This document shows positions 15,418 through 23,839 of a stretch of 33,269 nt of DNA, piece by piece. Both the position numbers and the translations under genes were made by a program. The stretch is from an uncultured Bacteroidota bacterium (GTDB taxonomy: Bacteria; Bacteroidota; Bacteroidia; Bacteroidales; FEN-979). The notes beneath the pieces were generated by a model. It worked only from the letters and a program-made list of their open reading frames with translations, was not told where the DNA came from and did no database searches. The DNA lies in assembly GCA_937862805.1 (NCBI GenBank), contig CALMDO010000141.1:1-33269 (forward strand), written 5' to 3'. Numbering within the stretch: the stretch's first letter is position 1; each line of letters opens with the position of its first letter.

Positions 15418-16722
15418 TTACCGTCCTCCCCTGCCACTTGGCATCCGCGGCGGACCAAAAGGATTTTGTTGTTGGGTTGACTGTGTAGAGGTTACGCCGT
15501 TACTTCCCAATACCACATCAGCTCCTTCTTTGAGATCCCTTCCTTTCACTTCGGTATAACTGCCATCGGTTAATCCGACCTTCACCCGGTGGGGTTTGAG
15601 TTGTTCTCCTTCCTTGACCCAGATAAGTCCCATCTTCGGACGGGCTGTGGGGGCATTACCTTTGGTCGGCGCCCCGGTGCCACGGGGTCGCTCTGCCACT
15701 CCTACGCCCATTCCCATTCCCGATGGCCGGTTTTTACTTGCTCCGGGTCCAAAGCGGTTTTTCACCGAATCGGGCAGGTTTTTCATCATTTCATCGATGT
15801 ACTCCTGTGGCGGCATAAACCTCAAGGCTGTAGCGGGAACTTTCAGGATATCCTTTGACTCCTCAATCATCACGGTGATGTTGGCCGTCATCCCGGGTAA
15901 AAGTTTCAGCTCATCGTTGGGCACATCAATGATCACGGTATAATTCACCACATTCTGACTGGTAACCGGTTGCAGACGCACCTGTTGTACAGTACCCCCG
16001 AAAGTAATTTCCGGGTAAGCATCCACGGTGAACGATACTTCCTGTCCCACCTTGATCTTTCCGATATCGCTTTCATCAATGCTGGCCTGTACCTGCATCT
16101 TGGTCAGATCGTTGGCAATGGTGAACATGGTTGGTGTGCTGAAGCTGGCGGCAACGGTTTGTCCGACATCGACTGCCCGTGAAACCACCACGCCTGATAT
16201 GGGGGCCAGGATTGTGGCATACCGCAGGTTGATTTTGGCTCTGTTCAACGCTGCCTGTGCCGATGAGGCATTGGTTACAGCCGTTTCATAGGTACTCAGG
16301 GCAAGATCGTAATCGGCCTGGGCCATTACCTTCTGTTCAAACAGGGTTTTGGTACGATCATAATCGCGTTTGGCTTGATTAACCTGGATTTCAGCTCTTT
16401 TCAACGATGCTTTTGCATCATCCACAGCCTGGGCCAGGTAGGTGGTATCAAGGAGTGCTATGATTTGCCCCTCCCTGACCACCGAATTAAAATCGACATA
16501 GATGTTCTTAATGATCCCTGAGACTTGTGTCCCGACTTGTACGGTGGTGACAGCCTGCAAAGTCCCGCTGGCTTTGACCGTGACCTGTACATCGCCCTTT
16601 TCTACCTTGGCGGTACGCCAGGTTCCCGCGGTTTCCGTTTTCTTTTTCCCGAAAAGAAACCAGGCTCCAATCGCGATCACAACGACCAATACTCCTGCTA
16701 TAATCCAATACTTCGTTTTCAT
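15418..16722 (-). CDS. MacA-like periplasmic adaptor (membrane fusion protein)
   Basis: This 434-residue protein has an N-terminal membrane anchor (about 6-24), a biotinyl-lipoyl half motif (Val-Gly-Thr-Gln-Val-Ser-Gly-Ile, 63-70), and an alpha-helical hairpin (about 95-165) rich in Ala and Lys. The second lipoyl half (Ile-Leu-Ala-Pro-Ile-Ser-Gly-Val-Val, 171-179) and beta-barrel and membrane-proximal domains follow. Residues about 324-364 are a Gly/Pro/Arg-rich low-complexity insert before the last domain, and the C-terminus is also Gly/Arg/Pro-rich. It links the MacB-type ABC pair in the inner membrane to the TolC channel encoded just upstream in the operon. Confidence 0.93.
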   Translation of the reverse strand: MKTKYWIIAGVLVVVIAIGAWFLFGKKKTETAGTWRTAKVEKGDVQVTVKASGTLQAVTTVQVGTQVSGIIKNIYVDFNSVVREGQIIALLDTTYLAQAVDDAKASLKRAEIQVNQAKRDYDRTKTLFEQKVMAQADYDLALSTYETAVTNASSAQAALNRAKINLRYATILAPISGVVVSRAVDVGQTVAASFSTPTMFTIANDLTKMQVQASIDESDIGKIKVGQEVSFTVDAYPEITFGGTVQQVRLQPVTSQNVVNYTVIIDVPNDELKLLPGMTANITVMIEESKDILKVPATALRFMPPQEYIDEMMKNLPDSVKNRFGPGASKNRPSGMGMGVGVAERPRGTGAPTKGNAPTARPKMGLIWVKEGEQLKPHRVKVGLTDGSYTEVKGRDLKEGADVVLGSNGVTSTQSTQQQNPFGPPRMPSGRGGR

Positions 16723-16769
16723 GGTTAACGCTTTACCTGTTGATGATTGATTTTGAAAATATTTTACAA

Positions 16770-18125
16770 CTAATTGATTTGTATGTCTTTACCCTGATAA
16801 AAGTCCAGGATTTTGCTTTTGAAAATGTAGTCATACTTGGCTTGTATGAGGTTCGACTGCGATTGAAAAAAATTGTTTTTCTGGATCAGAAAATCGGTCG
16901 CGTTCATGACTCCCACCCCGTATTTTTTTTCCGCGTTGAGGTAAGCAGCTTCGACCGCCCTGAGTTGTTCTCGTGTTGCTTCATATTTTTTAGAAGCAGC
17001 TTTCAGGTCGGTAGCGGTTTGTTCCACGTTTTTTCTCAGGACATTTTTCACATTTTGTTCATTCAAACGGGCATTCAACACGTTGATCTTTGCTCGGTCG
17101 ATGTTGCTTTTGATCTGGCGGTTGCTGTATATGGGGATGGACAATCCAAGATTCAGTGACTGGCCAATGTTGTCCCAGATTTGTTCAAAGAAAGGATATC
17201 CTTCGGGGTTCACGACGGAGCCCTGGGTGCGGCTGGAAGCAAAGTTGGTATTAAGGTTGGCGCCCAGGGTCAGCCGGGGCCAGCGGGCTCCTTCCGAAAC
17301 TTTCTGCGCCATGAGGGCGGCATCAGTTTTGATCGTATAGCCTGTAATCTGGGGCATGACCGCCAGTGAACGCCGGTAGATCTCCTCGTTGGTATTCAGG
17401 ATTTGCTGCGTGGGTTCCAGCATGGTAGGAATTTCCACGTCGAACAGGTCGGTCACCGGTATTTCCATCAGTTGCATCAGGGTGACTTTTGCCAAATCCA
17501 ATTGGTTTTGTGCCGTGATCACCGACAGGTTATCGGTAGCCTGCTGGGAGCGTATCTGGAGCAGATCGCTTTCGGGTGATTTGCCTGCTTCCACCATTTT
17601 TTGCGTCCGGTCGACCTGTGCGGCGGTAACTTCTGCCTGGTTTTTAGCGGCCGACAACACCTCATAAGCGAACAACACCTGCAGGTACCCGGTGGTGATA
17701 TTCAGCGTGACATCATTTTTTACTTTTTCAATGTCGTACTGTCCTGCTTCCACGTTCAGACGATTCTGGCGGATGGTGTTGGCATTTTGCAGGCCATTGA
17801 AAAGGTTGTAGCTGCCGTTGATCGACAGGTTGGTAGAGTGATAGGCCTGGGTCACAAACGAGTTGGTGGTCGGATCGACATTTTTACCAAGGCTCAGCCC
17901 TTCACTGGCATTGGCGCTCACGCTGGGAATCCGGCCCGCTTTGGATTGTTCGAGGCTCACTTTGTTCAGTTCATTGGTTAACCGGCTCTGGTTCACCGTG
18001 ATGTTGTGCACAAGGGCCGTGTCCAGGCACTCCCGGAATTTCCATCGCTTTACCTGGGCCGTGACCCCGTTTCCTGCAAGCAACAGGGGGATCATCATCC
18101 AAATCAGTTTATTCATCTTTATCAT
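16770..18125 (-). CDS. TolC-family outer-membrane efflux channel
   Basis: This 451-residue protein has a signal peptide ending at about Thr-Ala-Gln, then the duplicated coiled-coil and beta-strand plan of the TolC/OEP family. Long Asn-, Gln- and Ala-rich helices surround segments such as Ser-Ile-Pro-Ile-Tyr-Ser-Asn (second repeat) and Gly-Ser-Tyr-Asn-Leu-Phe-Asn-Gly (first repeat). It forms the outer-membrane exit duct for the MacA/MacB-type pump. Two starts are possible: 18125, or the Met at 18116, which gives a cleaner signal peptide. Both overlap the end of the LytTR regulator gene, so this gene is translationally tied to the two-component pair. Confidence 0.92.
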   Translation of the reverse strand: MIKMNKLIWMMIPLLLAGNGVTAQVKRWKFRECLDTALVHNITVNQSRLTNELNKVSLEQSKAGRIPSVSANASEGLSLGKNVDPTTNSFVTQAYHSTNLSINGSYNLFNGLQNANTIRQNRLNVEAGQYDIEKVKNDVTLNITTGYLQVLFAYEVLSAAKNQAEVTAAQVDRTQKMVEAGKSPESDLLQIRSQQATDNLSVITAQNQLDLAKVTLMQLMEIPVTDLFDVEIPTMLEPTQQILNTNEEIYRRSLAVMPQITGYTIKTDAALMAQKVSEGARWPRLTLGANLNTNFASSRTQGSVVNPEGYPFFEQIWDNIGQSLNLGLSIPIYSNRQIKSNIDRAKINVLNARLNEQNVKNVLRKNVEQTATDLKAASKKYEATREQLRAVEAAYLNAEKKYGVGVMNATDFLIQKNNFFQSQSNLIQAKYDYIFKSKILDFYQGKDIQIN

Positions 18126-18846
18126 CCTGTTTTTTATAGTTGATTCGCTTGTATAATTCTTCCCGGTAATAATCGCTTACCGGGATCTCCTTTTTCCCGA
18201 TAGTCAGGAGTTGTTTTTGCACACTTTCAATTTTCGCGAAAGCCACGATATAAGAGCGATGAACCCTGAGAAAATCGCGGGCAGGAAGTTTTTCTTCCAG
18301 CGATTTCATGCTCATCTGGGTGATCACCGGGCGATCGCCGGTATAGATTTTCACGTAATCTTTTAAGCCCTCTATATATGTAATATCTTCAAAACTGATT
18401 TTTACCAGTTTGTAATCGGATTTAACAAACAGGCAGGTGGGTATGCGTGACTTTCCCTCAGAAATTGCCAGAATGCCAGCATTTTCGCGGAGATCAATGT
18501 ATTCTCTCACCTTGTTAACAGCCTTCAGGAATCTTTCGAAGGAGTAGGGTTTTAGCAGGTAATCGATGACATCCAGATCATATCCTTCGCGGGCATAATT
18601 GGAATAAGCCGTGGTAAAGATAACCAGTGGGCGGTTTGTCAGGCTTTTCAGAAGCTGGATGCCTGAAATATCCGGCATCTGAATGTCGAGAAAGATCAGG
18701 TCGACCATGTTTTCCCGCAAAGCATCCATCGCTTCGGCAGCGCTCCGGCACCGCTGCACAAGTTCCAGGAAGGGAACCTTCCGGATGTTGTCTTCCAGCA
18801 GGTCAAGCGCCAACGCTTCATCATCAATGGCAATACAACGGATCAT
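18109..18846 (-). CDS. LytTR-family response regulator
   Basis: This 245-residue protein has an N-terminal receiver domain (1 to ~120) with acidic Asp8-Asp9, phosphoacceptor Asp54 (Phe-Leu-Asp-Ile-Gln-Met-Pro), Thr78-Thr79 and Lys99 (Leu-Lys-Pro-Tyr-Ser). A LytTR DNA-binding domain (about 140-240) follows, with Tyr-Ile-Glu-Gly-Leu-Lys-Asp-Tyr-Val and Arg-Val-His-Arg-Ser-Tyr-Ile-Val. Such regulators bind direct repeats upstream of their targets. The partner is the adjacent LytS-like kinase, whose stop overlaps this start as ATGA. Position in the same operon as the tripartite pump suggests it controls that pump. Confidence 0.95.
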   Translation of the reverse strand: MIRCIAIDDEALALDLLEDNIRKVPFLELVQRCRSAAEAMDALRENMVDLIFLDIQMPDISGIQLLKSLTNRPLVIFTTAYSNYAREGYDLDVIDYLLKPYSFERFLKAVNKVREYIDLRENAGILAISEGKSRIPTCLFVKSDYKLVKISFEDITYIEGLKDYVKIYTGDRPVITQMSMKSLEEKLPARDFLRVHRSYIVAFAKIESVQKQLLTIGKKEIPVSDYYREELYKRINYKKQDDKDE

Positions 18847-19880
18847 GATTTAAAGTTTATGATCAGCCCTATTTCATATTGATTGTCGCTTTCCCGGGTG
18901 ATCAGCTGATGTTTCCCCGGATAGAGCAATTCGAGCCTTCGTTTCACATTTTTCAGACCAATGCCCGAGCCGGGATCGGGTAACTCTTTAACCGGTTTTG
19001 CTATCCTGTTAATCACTTTGAAGTGTAATTCTTCCGGAAAAGCCATAAGGGTTATAGAGATCTCTGCTTCATCGAGATAACTGATCCCGTGTTTAAAAGC
19101 GTTTTCAATAAAAGGAATCAGCAACAAAGGGGCAATCGAGATTTGCTCGGGATGTCCTTCGACGGTAAAGGTCACCTTTACTTTGTCGGAGATCCTCATT
19201 CGTTGCAGATCGATGTAATTCCTGAGGTATTCCACCTCCTGGTCGAGGCATACCGATTCATCTTTTGAATCCTGCAGCATGTACCGCATGATTTGCGATA
19301 GTTTGATGATGGCGTTTTCGGTATTATCAGATTTTTTCCGCGCCAGCGAACAGATGTTGTTCAGGGTATTGAAGAGAAAGTGTGGATTCACTTGTGATTT
19401 TAAAAAAGCAAGTTCGGCAGAGAGTTTTTCCGCTTCCATCTCCTTTTTCTGCCGTTCGTTTTTAAAGTACTCCATGATAATGCGGGTGGCGCTGCTAAGA
19501 GCAAAGGCCAGCAGAGCAGGATAGACAGGGAATGTAACGGTACGCCAGAAATTGAAGGGATGGTGGTGTTCGATCAGCTTGCCGGTAGCGATGGCAAAGA
19601 GTACGTTCACCATGCTCATTGCCACCAATCCCAGGATCAGCATGAGAATATAGGCCCCGATTTTTTTCCGGAGAAGGAACCGTGGCACCAACAAGGAGTA
19701 ATTATAATAAAAGTAAAGAAGGGTGAGTAGTTGCATGAACCATCCCATGATCATGAACCGTTCCCGCCCGGCAGCGGATTCAAAGAAAAAAAGAGGGACC
19801 ATGAAGTAAGCGGTCCAAACCAGAACATGAATCCAGGCGGAGGAAGGGTTTGACTTTAAGTCGGGAAGGGATCCCATCAT
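18843..19880 (-). CDS. LytS/YehU-type sensor histidine kinase
   Basis: This 345-residue protein has four predicted membrane spans (about 15-33, 44-62, 75-99, 115-136) with very short loops and no large outer domain, so it probably senses within or near the membrane. The His_kinase-family motif Val-Asn-Pro-His-Phe-Leu-Phe-Asn-Thr-Leu-Asn (164-174) carries the phosphorylated His167. The ATPase part has Ile-Glu-Asn-Ala-Phe-Lys-His-Gly (Asn260) and GSGIGLKN (304-311). It forms a two-component pair with the next gene. First gene of the efflux operon; divergent from rpoN across 140 bases. An ATG at 19877 is an equal alternative start. Confidence 0.94.
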   Translation of the reverse strand: MMGSLPDLKSNPSSAWIHVLVWTAYFMVPLFFFESAAGRERFMIMGWFMQLLTLLYFYYNYSLLVPRFLLRKKIGAYILMLILGLVAMSMVNVLFAIATGKLIEHHHPFNFWRTVTFPVYPALLAFALSSATRIIMEYFKNERQKKEMEAEKLSAELAFLKSQVNPHFLFNTLNNICSLARKKSDNTENAIIKLSQIMRYMLQDSKDESVCLDQEVEYLRNYIDLQRMRISDKVKVTFTVEGHPEQISIAPLLLIPFIENAFKHGISYLDEAEISITLMAFPEELHFKVINRIAKPVKELPDPGSGIGLKNVKRRLELLYPGKHQLITRESDNQYEIGLIINFKS

Positions 19881-19920
19881 GGTTGTTTTTCTGCGAAATT
19901 ATCTAAATCCGGGGGATCTT

Positions 19921-19951
19921 TTTGTGAAATTAGACAGGTTCTCTATATTTG
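19921..19951 (+). promoter_or_regulatory. Bacteroidota housekeeping promoter for rpoN
   Basis: TTTG (19921-19924), a 19-base spacer, then TATATTTG (19944-19951) match the Bacteroidota sigma-factor consensus of TTTG at -33 and TAnnTTTG at -7. The distance is as expected. It would give a leader of about 60 bases before the ATG at 20021. A second TATATTTG at 20007-20014 has no -33 partner. Confidence 0.65.
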
Positions 19952-20020
19952 ACGACCGAATTGATTTTTTCACCGACGAGGTAAACAATCAAACGGGATT
20001 AATTGTTATATTTGTTACCT

Positions 20021-21505
20021 ATGCTCAACCAGAAACTCCAGCAACGGCTCATACAAAAGCTATCACCGCAACAGGTGCTGGTCATGCGTTTGCTGCAGGA
20101 ACCCTTGTTGTCGCTTGAACAACGGATCAAGCAGGAGATAGAGGAGAATCCGGCTCTGGAGGAGGCCAGCACGGAAACAGAAGATCAGGAATTGCAGGAG
20201 GAAGCAACCCTCGATTCCATCGATTCGGAAGAGGATGAGTTCACGGAAAACGAACCTTCCGGTTCACCGGAAGATGAATTTTCTTTTGAAGATTATGTGG
20301 ATGAAGATGAGATCCCTTCCTACCGGATGGTTGCCGATAACCGCAATCCGGATGAGGAAAACCGCGAAATTCCTATCGTTTCAGGGATCAGCTATCAGGA
20401 TTTCCTGATCGCCCAGATCGGGATGCACCCCTTTACCGATGAACAGTACATCATTGCCACCACCATCATCGGGAACCTCGACGAATCAGGCTATCTCCGC
20501 CGTGAAATTCCGGCACTCTCTGACGATCTGGCCTTTAACCAGAACATTGAAGCCTCCCCTGAGGAGATCCTGGAAGTGTTGAAGATCGTTCAAACATTCG
20601 ACCCGCCCGGTATTGCTGCACGGAACCTTCAGGAATGTCTGCTGATCCAGCTTGAGAATAAACCAGAAAAAAGTTATGCCACTGATTTAGCCGCCATCAT
20701 CGTCCGTTACTATTTCGATGAATTCAGCAAAAAACACTACGAAAAGATCCTCCAAAAAGGAAACATTGCGGAAGATGAACTGAAAGAGGCGATCGAAGAG
20801 ATCCAGCGCCTGAACCCGAAACCCGGAATTACCATTTCGGAGGTTTCGCGCGACAGCCAGTATATCGTTCCCGACTTCATCATCACCAACATCGACAACG
20901 AACTGGAGCTCACCCTCAACAGCCGCAACACCCCCGAACTTTCACTCAACCGGGATTATATCAACATGTTACAGGAATATGGCGGATCCCGTCACAAACC
21001 CGGGGAAAAAGCGGCAATGACTTTTATCCGTCAAAAACTGGAATCGGCACGCAACTTCATCGAAGCCATCAGACAACGACAGGATACCTTGTACACCACC
21101 ATGAAAGCCATCATGGATTACCAGCATGACTATTTTCTGACCGGTGACGATACCAAGCTGCGACCCATGATCCTGAAAGACATCGCATCGATCGTCAACC
21201 TCGATATCTCTACCATCTCCAGGGTAGCCAACAGTAAATACGTTCAAACCCCCTTCGGCACACTCCTTCTGAAGAGTTTCTTCAGCGAATCGATGCTGAA
21301 TACAGAAGGAGAGGAGATCTCAACCCGCGAGATCAAGAAAATTTTAGCGGATACCATCGATGCTGAAAATAAATCCAAACCACTCACCGATGACGAACTG
21401 ATGGATATCCTGAAAACAAAAGGTTATACCATCGCCCGGCGAACCATTGCCAAGTACAGGAAACAACTAAACATCCCTGTGGCCCGCCTCAGAAAAGAAC
21501 TCTAA
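20021..21505 (+). CDS. rpoN: RNA polymerase sigma-54 factor
   Basis: The protein has 494 residues from the ATG at 20021; an upstream TTG at 20003 would add six residues that do not fit. Region I opens with Leu-Asn-Gln-Lys-Leu and carries Gln-Gln-Val-Leu-Val-Met-(x)-Leu-Leu. A strongly acidic region II (about 45-100) follows. Then come the core-binding domain (Asn-Leu-Asp-Glu-Ser-Gly-Tyr, Phe-Asp-Pro-Pro-Gly-Ile-Ala-Ala-Arg) and the helix-turn-helix region (Ile-Val-Asn-Leu-Asp-Ile-Ser-Thr-Ile-Ser-Arg). The RpoN box reads ARRTIAKYRK (472-481), nearly the canonical form. It directs transcription from -24/-12 promoters with NtrC-type activators, none of which is encoded here. It is followed 14 bases later by a PAP2-like gene. 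Confidence 0.97.
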   Translation: MLNQKLQQRLIQKLSPQQVLVMRLLQEPLLSLEQRIKQEIEENPALEEASTETEDQELQEEATLDSIDSEEDEFTENEPSGSPEDEFSFEDYVDEDEIPSYRMVADNRNPDEENREIPIVSGISYQDFLIAQIGMHPFTDEQYIIATTIIGNLDESGYLRREIPALSDDLAFNQNIEASPEEILEVLKIVQTFDPPGIAARNLQECLLIQLENKPEKSYATDLAAIIVRYYFDEFSKKHYEKILQKGNIAEDELKEAIEEIQRLNPKPGITISEVSRDSQYIVPDFIITNIDNELELTLNSRNTPELSLNRDYINMLQEYGGSRHKPGEKAAMTFIRQKLESARNFIEAIRQRQDTLYTTMKAIMDYQHDYFLTGDDTKLRPMILKDIASIVNLDISTISRVANSKYVQTPFGTLLLKSFFSESMLNTEGEEISTREIKKILADTIDAENKSKPLTDDELMDILKTKGYTIARRTIAKYRKQLNIPVARLRKEL

Positions 21506-21519
21506 CCCGCTTCCGGCGT

Positions 21520-22131
21520 ATGCAAAATCTTTTGGCCAGGGTTATCTCCTATCTCCTGCACCCGCTCCTGATCCCAGTCTATGTCCTCCTGCTGGTGCTC
21601 AACACAAGTGACACCAGTAACCTGATGATCCCATTCAGCTATAAAATAACGCTGTTCGGAATGGTCGCCCTTACTGCCGTTCTCTTTCCGCTCTTTTTGA
21701 CGTTTCTCCTCTTCAGGTTTCGGTTGATCTCGTCCATCTACGTTGATCAGCGCGAAGAAAGAGTTTACCTGATCCTGGCCGTGGCAATCTTTTACTATTT
21801 GACCTATTACCTCCTGAAGGGAGTATCCCTTTCGATCATCTTTAATTATTTCATGTTAGGGAGTGCACTGCTTGCCCTCGTCACCCTGATCCTGAACTTT
21901 TATTTCAAGGTGAGCCTTCACATGATAGGAGTCGGAAGCCTTTGCGGATTGCTTTTAGGGATCAGTATCAAATACGGCGTCCGGGCAGAAATACCTTTGT
22001 ACCTCTCGATCCTCGCATCGGGTATCACAGGATTTGCACGACTGGAGCTCAATGCTCACAGACCTTCGGAAATATATTGGGGGTATTTTTTAGGAGTGAC
22101 CGGAATGGCCCTGATGATGCTGCTGCGCTAA
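21520..22131 (+). CDS. PAP2-like integral membrane protein
   Basis: This 203-residue protein has six predicted membrane spans. Near the C-terminus, Ala-Arg-Leu-Glu-Leu-Asn-Ala-His-Arg-Pro-Ser-Glu-Ile lines up with the third PAP2 phosphatase motif (Ser-Arg-x-x-x-x-x-His-x-x-x-Asp): Arg and His are kept, but Ser and the final Asp are replaced by Ala and Glu. The middle His of Ser-Leu-His-Met may match the second motif, whose usual form is Pro-Ser-Gly-His. With these changes, phosphatase activity on lipid phosphates is uncertain. It is probably cotranscribed with rpoN (14-base gap) and converges with the next gene. Confidence 0.8.
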   Translation: MQNLLARVISYLLHPLLIPVYVLLLVLNTSDTSNLMIPFSYKITLFGMVALTAVLFPLFLTFLLFRFRLISSIYVDQREERVYLILAVAIFYYLTYYLLKGVSLSIIFNYFMLGSALLALVTLILNFYFKVSLHMIGVGSLCGLLLGISIKYGVRAEIPLYLSILASGITGFARLELNAHRPSEIYWGYFLGVTGMALMMLLR

Positions 22132-22145
22132 CCAGGAAAACCGTT

Positions 22146-22856
22146 TCAGAAAGGCATCAGCATCAATCCTACCGTGATCGGATAAATCTCCGGGCCCTTG
22201 TCTTTCATGAAAATATTGGCCAACGAATAGTAACCGTTCACATGGATCCATTTGAAGCCAACCCTCAACGTAGGACCATAGGTAAACCGTTCAATGTTCT
22301 TAATATCTTTAACAGAGGTACGAAGTGTTGTAGAGGAATTGTAAAGATAATCGTCGCCTACCCATTTGGTATGGGCATACATCATGTACCCGACCTTAAA
22401 GCCTACACCGACCGCAATCTTGCTCTTTGATCTGAACCTGAATTCGAGAGGTAGTTCAAGATAAGGAAGGGTCAGCTTACTTCTTTTATAACTAATATTA
22501 TCAGGGATTTTAATGAATTGCAGAGAATCGTTGTTGCCGTTGAACATGTAATTCCAATAAAGGTTATGGACGCTAAGGCCCAGCCCGATTGAAAATCCAA
22601 AATTACTTTTTCCAAAAGGCACGTTGTACGTAGCAAACACGTTGACTCCCTGGTTGATCGTCCGGGTTTTCATGCCATCCGGCGTATTCATCCAGATATC
22701 GGAAAAGAGGCCGAACCCGATGCTGATGCGTTTTTTGGTAGCCTCTTTGACCACCTGGGCGGCGGCGTCATGAGGCGCCAGGAAAAGTAACATAACGGCG
22801 CTGATACAAAAAACTTTCAGGATATGTTTGAAGGGCATAATTTTCATGTGTTCCAT
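22146..22856 (-). CDS. Outer-membrane beta-barrel protein (PorT-like)
   Basis: The protein has 236 residues from the ATG at 22856; ATGs at 22847 and 22838 are alternatives, and a TTG at 22877 lies inside the putative promoter. A signal peptide ends near Ala-Ala-Ala-Gln. The mature part alternates hydrophobic and polar residues, with Gly/Tyr/Phe-rich strands such as Ile-Ser-Ile-Gly-Phe-Gly-Leu-Phe and Leu-Pro-Tyr-Leu-Glu-Leu-Pro-Leu-Glu-Phe-Arg-Phe. The last residue is Phe, as is usual for barrels inserted by BamA. The Leu-Glu-Leu-Pro-Leu motif is common in Bacteroidota PorT-like barrels. Its function is unknown. Confidence 0.85.
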   Translation of the reverse strand: MEHMKIMPFKHILKVFCISAVMLLFLAPHDAAAQVVKEATKKRISIGFGLFSDIWMNTPDGMKTRTINQGVNVFATYNVPFGKSNFGFSIGLGLSVHNLYWNYMFNGNNDSLQFIKIPDNISYKRSKLTLPYLELPLEFRFRSKSKIAVGVGFKVGYMMYAHTKWVGDDYLYNSSTTLRTSVKDIKNIERFTYGPTLRVGFKWIHVNGYYSLANIFMKDKGPEIYPITVGLMLMPF

Positions 22857-22874
22857 AAAAGAGGTGTTAGCCTG

Positions 22875-22882
22875 CAAAAATA
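22875..22882 (-). promoter_or_regulatory. Putative -7 element (TAnnTTTG) for the beta-barrel gene
   Basis: Minus-strand TATTTTTG fits the TAnnTTTG consensus 19 bases upstream of the ATG at 22856. It implies the start cannot be the TTG at 22877. No TTTG is seen at the -33 position. Confidence 0.4.
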
Positions 22883-22925
22883 GGTATTAGCAAGGATAAA
22901 ACGGCAGGAAGGTGAAAAAATTGGG

Positions 22926-23834
22926 TCATCCCCATAAATTTTCAGGGTATTCTCCCTGTTCTACCAACGTCCTGATCATTTTGACCACCATCTCGCGGTC
23001 TTCGCGATAGGTCATTCCAAACCACTGCACCGGTCCGTTCAGTACTTTTACAGTGGCTGTGTTTTTCCTGATCAGGTCGTTGACCACTGTGGGAATGTAA
23101 AATTCCGCTTTAGGATTATCGCCGTCGTCATTAATAAAACGGGTGAAGCCATCTTTCAGGTGATCGAAAAACGACGGGGTAAAGCCCCAGAAGTTCATGG
23201 AAACGAGGGTTTCGGGGCTGATCGGCCGGGTCGTTCCGGTTTCATCCCGGTACACGATCATGTGGCCTTTTCTTTCAATATGGGTTCTTTCGACAACATC
23301 CATCAGCAGGTTCCTTTCGTCGGCGCGGCAGATACCGCGCGAAACTGCTCCGAATTCCGACAGCGTGCGGCCGACCGGGTACCCAACCATGCAATAATCA
23401 TGGTCACCGGCAGGAGTCCAGTCGCGGTAGTAGGAGGACAATAACTCAAAAGCTTTTCTGCTGTAAAAATCGTCCGCGTTGATTACAGCGAAAGGCTCCT
23501 TGATTTTTTCTGCTGCCATCATGACGGCATGACCCGTACCCCATGGTTTTTGGCGATTCCCAGGGACCCGGACCCCTTCTGGCACCATCCGGAGTTCCTG
23601 AAAGACATAATCGGCAGGGAACTTGTCACGGAGTTTTTCAATAAAGATCTCCCGGAACTCCCGTTCAATGTCCTCTTTGATGATGAAGATCACTTTCCCG
23701 AAGCCTGCCCGCATCGCGTCGTACACCGAATAATCGATGATCGTCTCTCCTGAAGGGCCGATGGGGTCGAGTTGTTTGAGTCCTCCGTAGCGGCTGCCGA
23801 TACCGGCGGCAAGGATCAGTAATGTCGGTTTCAT
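22926..23834 (-). CDS. Sugar-phosphate nucleotidyltransferase
   Basis: The protein has 302 residues from the ATG at 23834. The frame can be extended to 23939, but the extra part lies inside the transporter gene, and the domain begins directly at Met-Lys-Pro-Thr-Leu-Leu-Ile. The NTP-binding loop is LAAGIGSRYGGLKQL (8-22), with Lys20 where the family's catalytic Lys is found. The Gly-Thr-Gly-His-Ala motif (99-103) contacts the base or sugar, and Asn-Ala-Asp-Asp-Phe-Tyr (119-124) holds the metal-binding Asp. It should join a sugar 1-phosphate to an NTP, giving an NDP-sugar. It lies five bases after the MFS transporter stop, so it probably acts on a sugar imported by that transporter. No kinase gene is adjacent. 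Confidence 0.88.
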   Translation of the reverse strand: MKPTLLILAAGIGSRYGGLKQLDPIGPSGETIIDYSVYDAMRAGFGKVIFIIKEDIEREFREIFIEKLRDKFPADYVFQELRMVPEGVRVPGNRQKPWGTGHAVMMAAEKIKEPFAVINADDFYSRKAFELLSSYYRDWTPAGDHDYCMVGYPVGRTLSEFGAVSRGICRADERNLLMDVVERTHIERKGHMIVYRDETGTTRPISPETLVSMNFWGFTPSFFDHLKDGFTRFINDDGDNPKAEFYIPTVVNDLIRKNTATVKVLNGPVQWFGMTYREDREMVVKMIRTLVEQGEYPENLWG

Positions 23835-23839
23835 AGGTT

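Noticed and set aside
15417-15458. Longer start for the ABC ATPase
   Set aside because: It overlaps the end of macA; the ATG at 15416 comes directly after the macA stop, and the ATPase domain begins there.
20007-20014. Second promoter just before the rpoN ATG
   Set aside because: TATATTTG is present but no TTTG lies near -33, and it would leave almost no leader; the upstream pair at 19921-19951 is better.
20003-20020. TTG start for rpoN
   Set aside because: Region I of sigma-54 begins with Met-Leu-Asn-Gln at 20021; the six extra residues have no family support.
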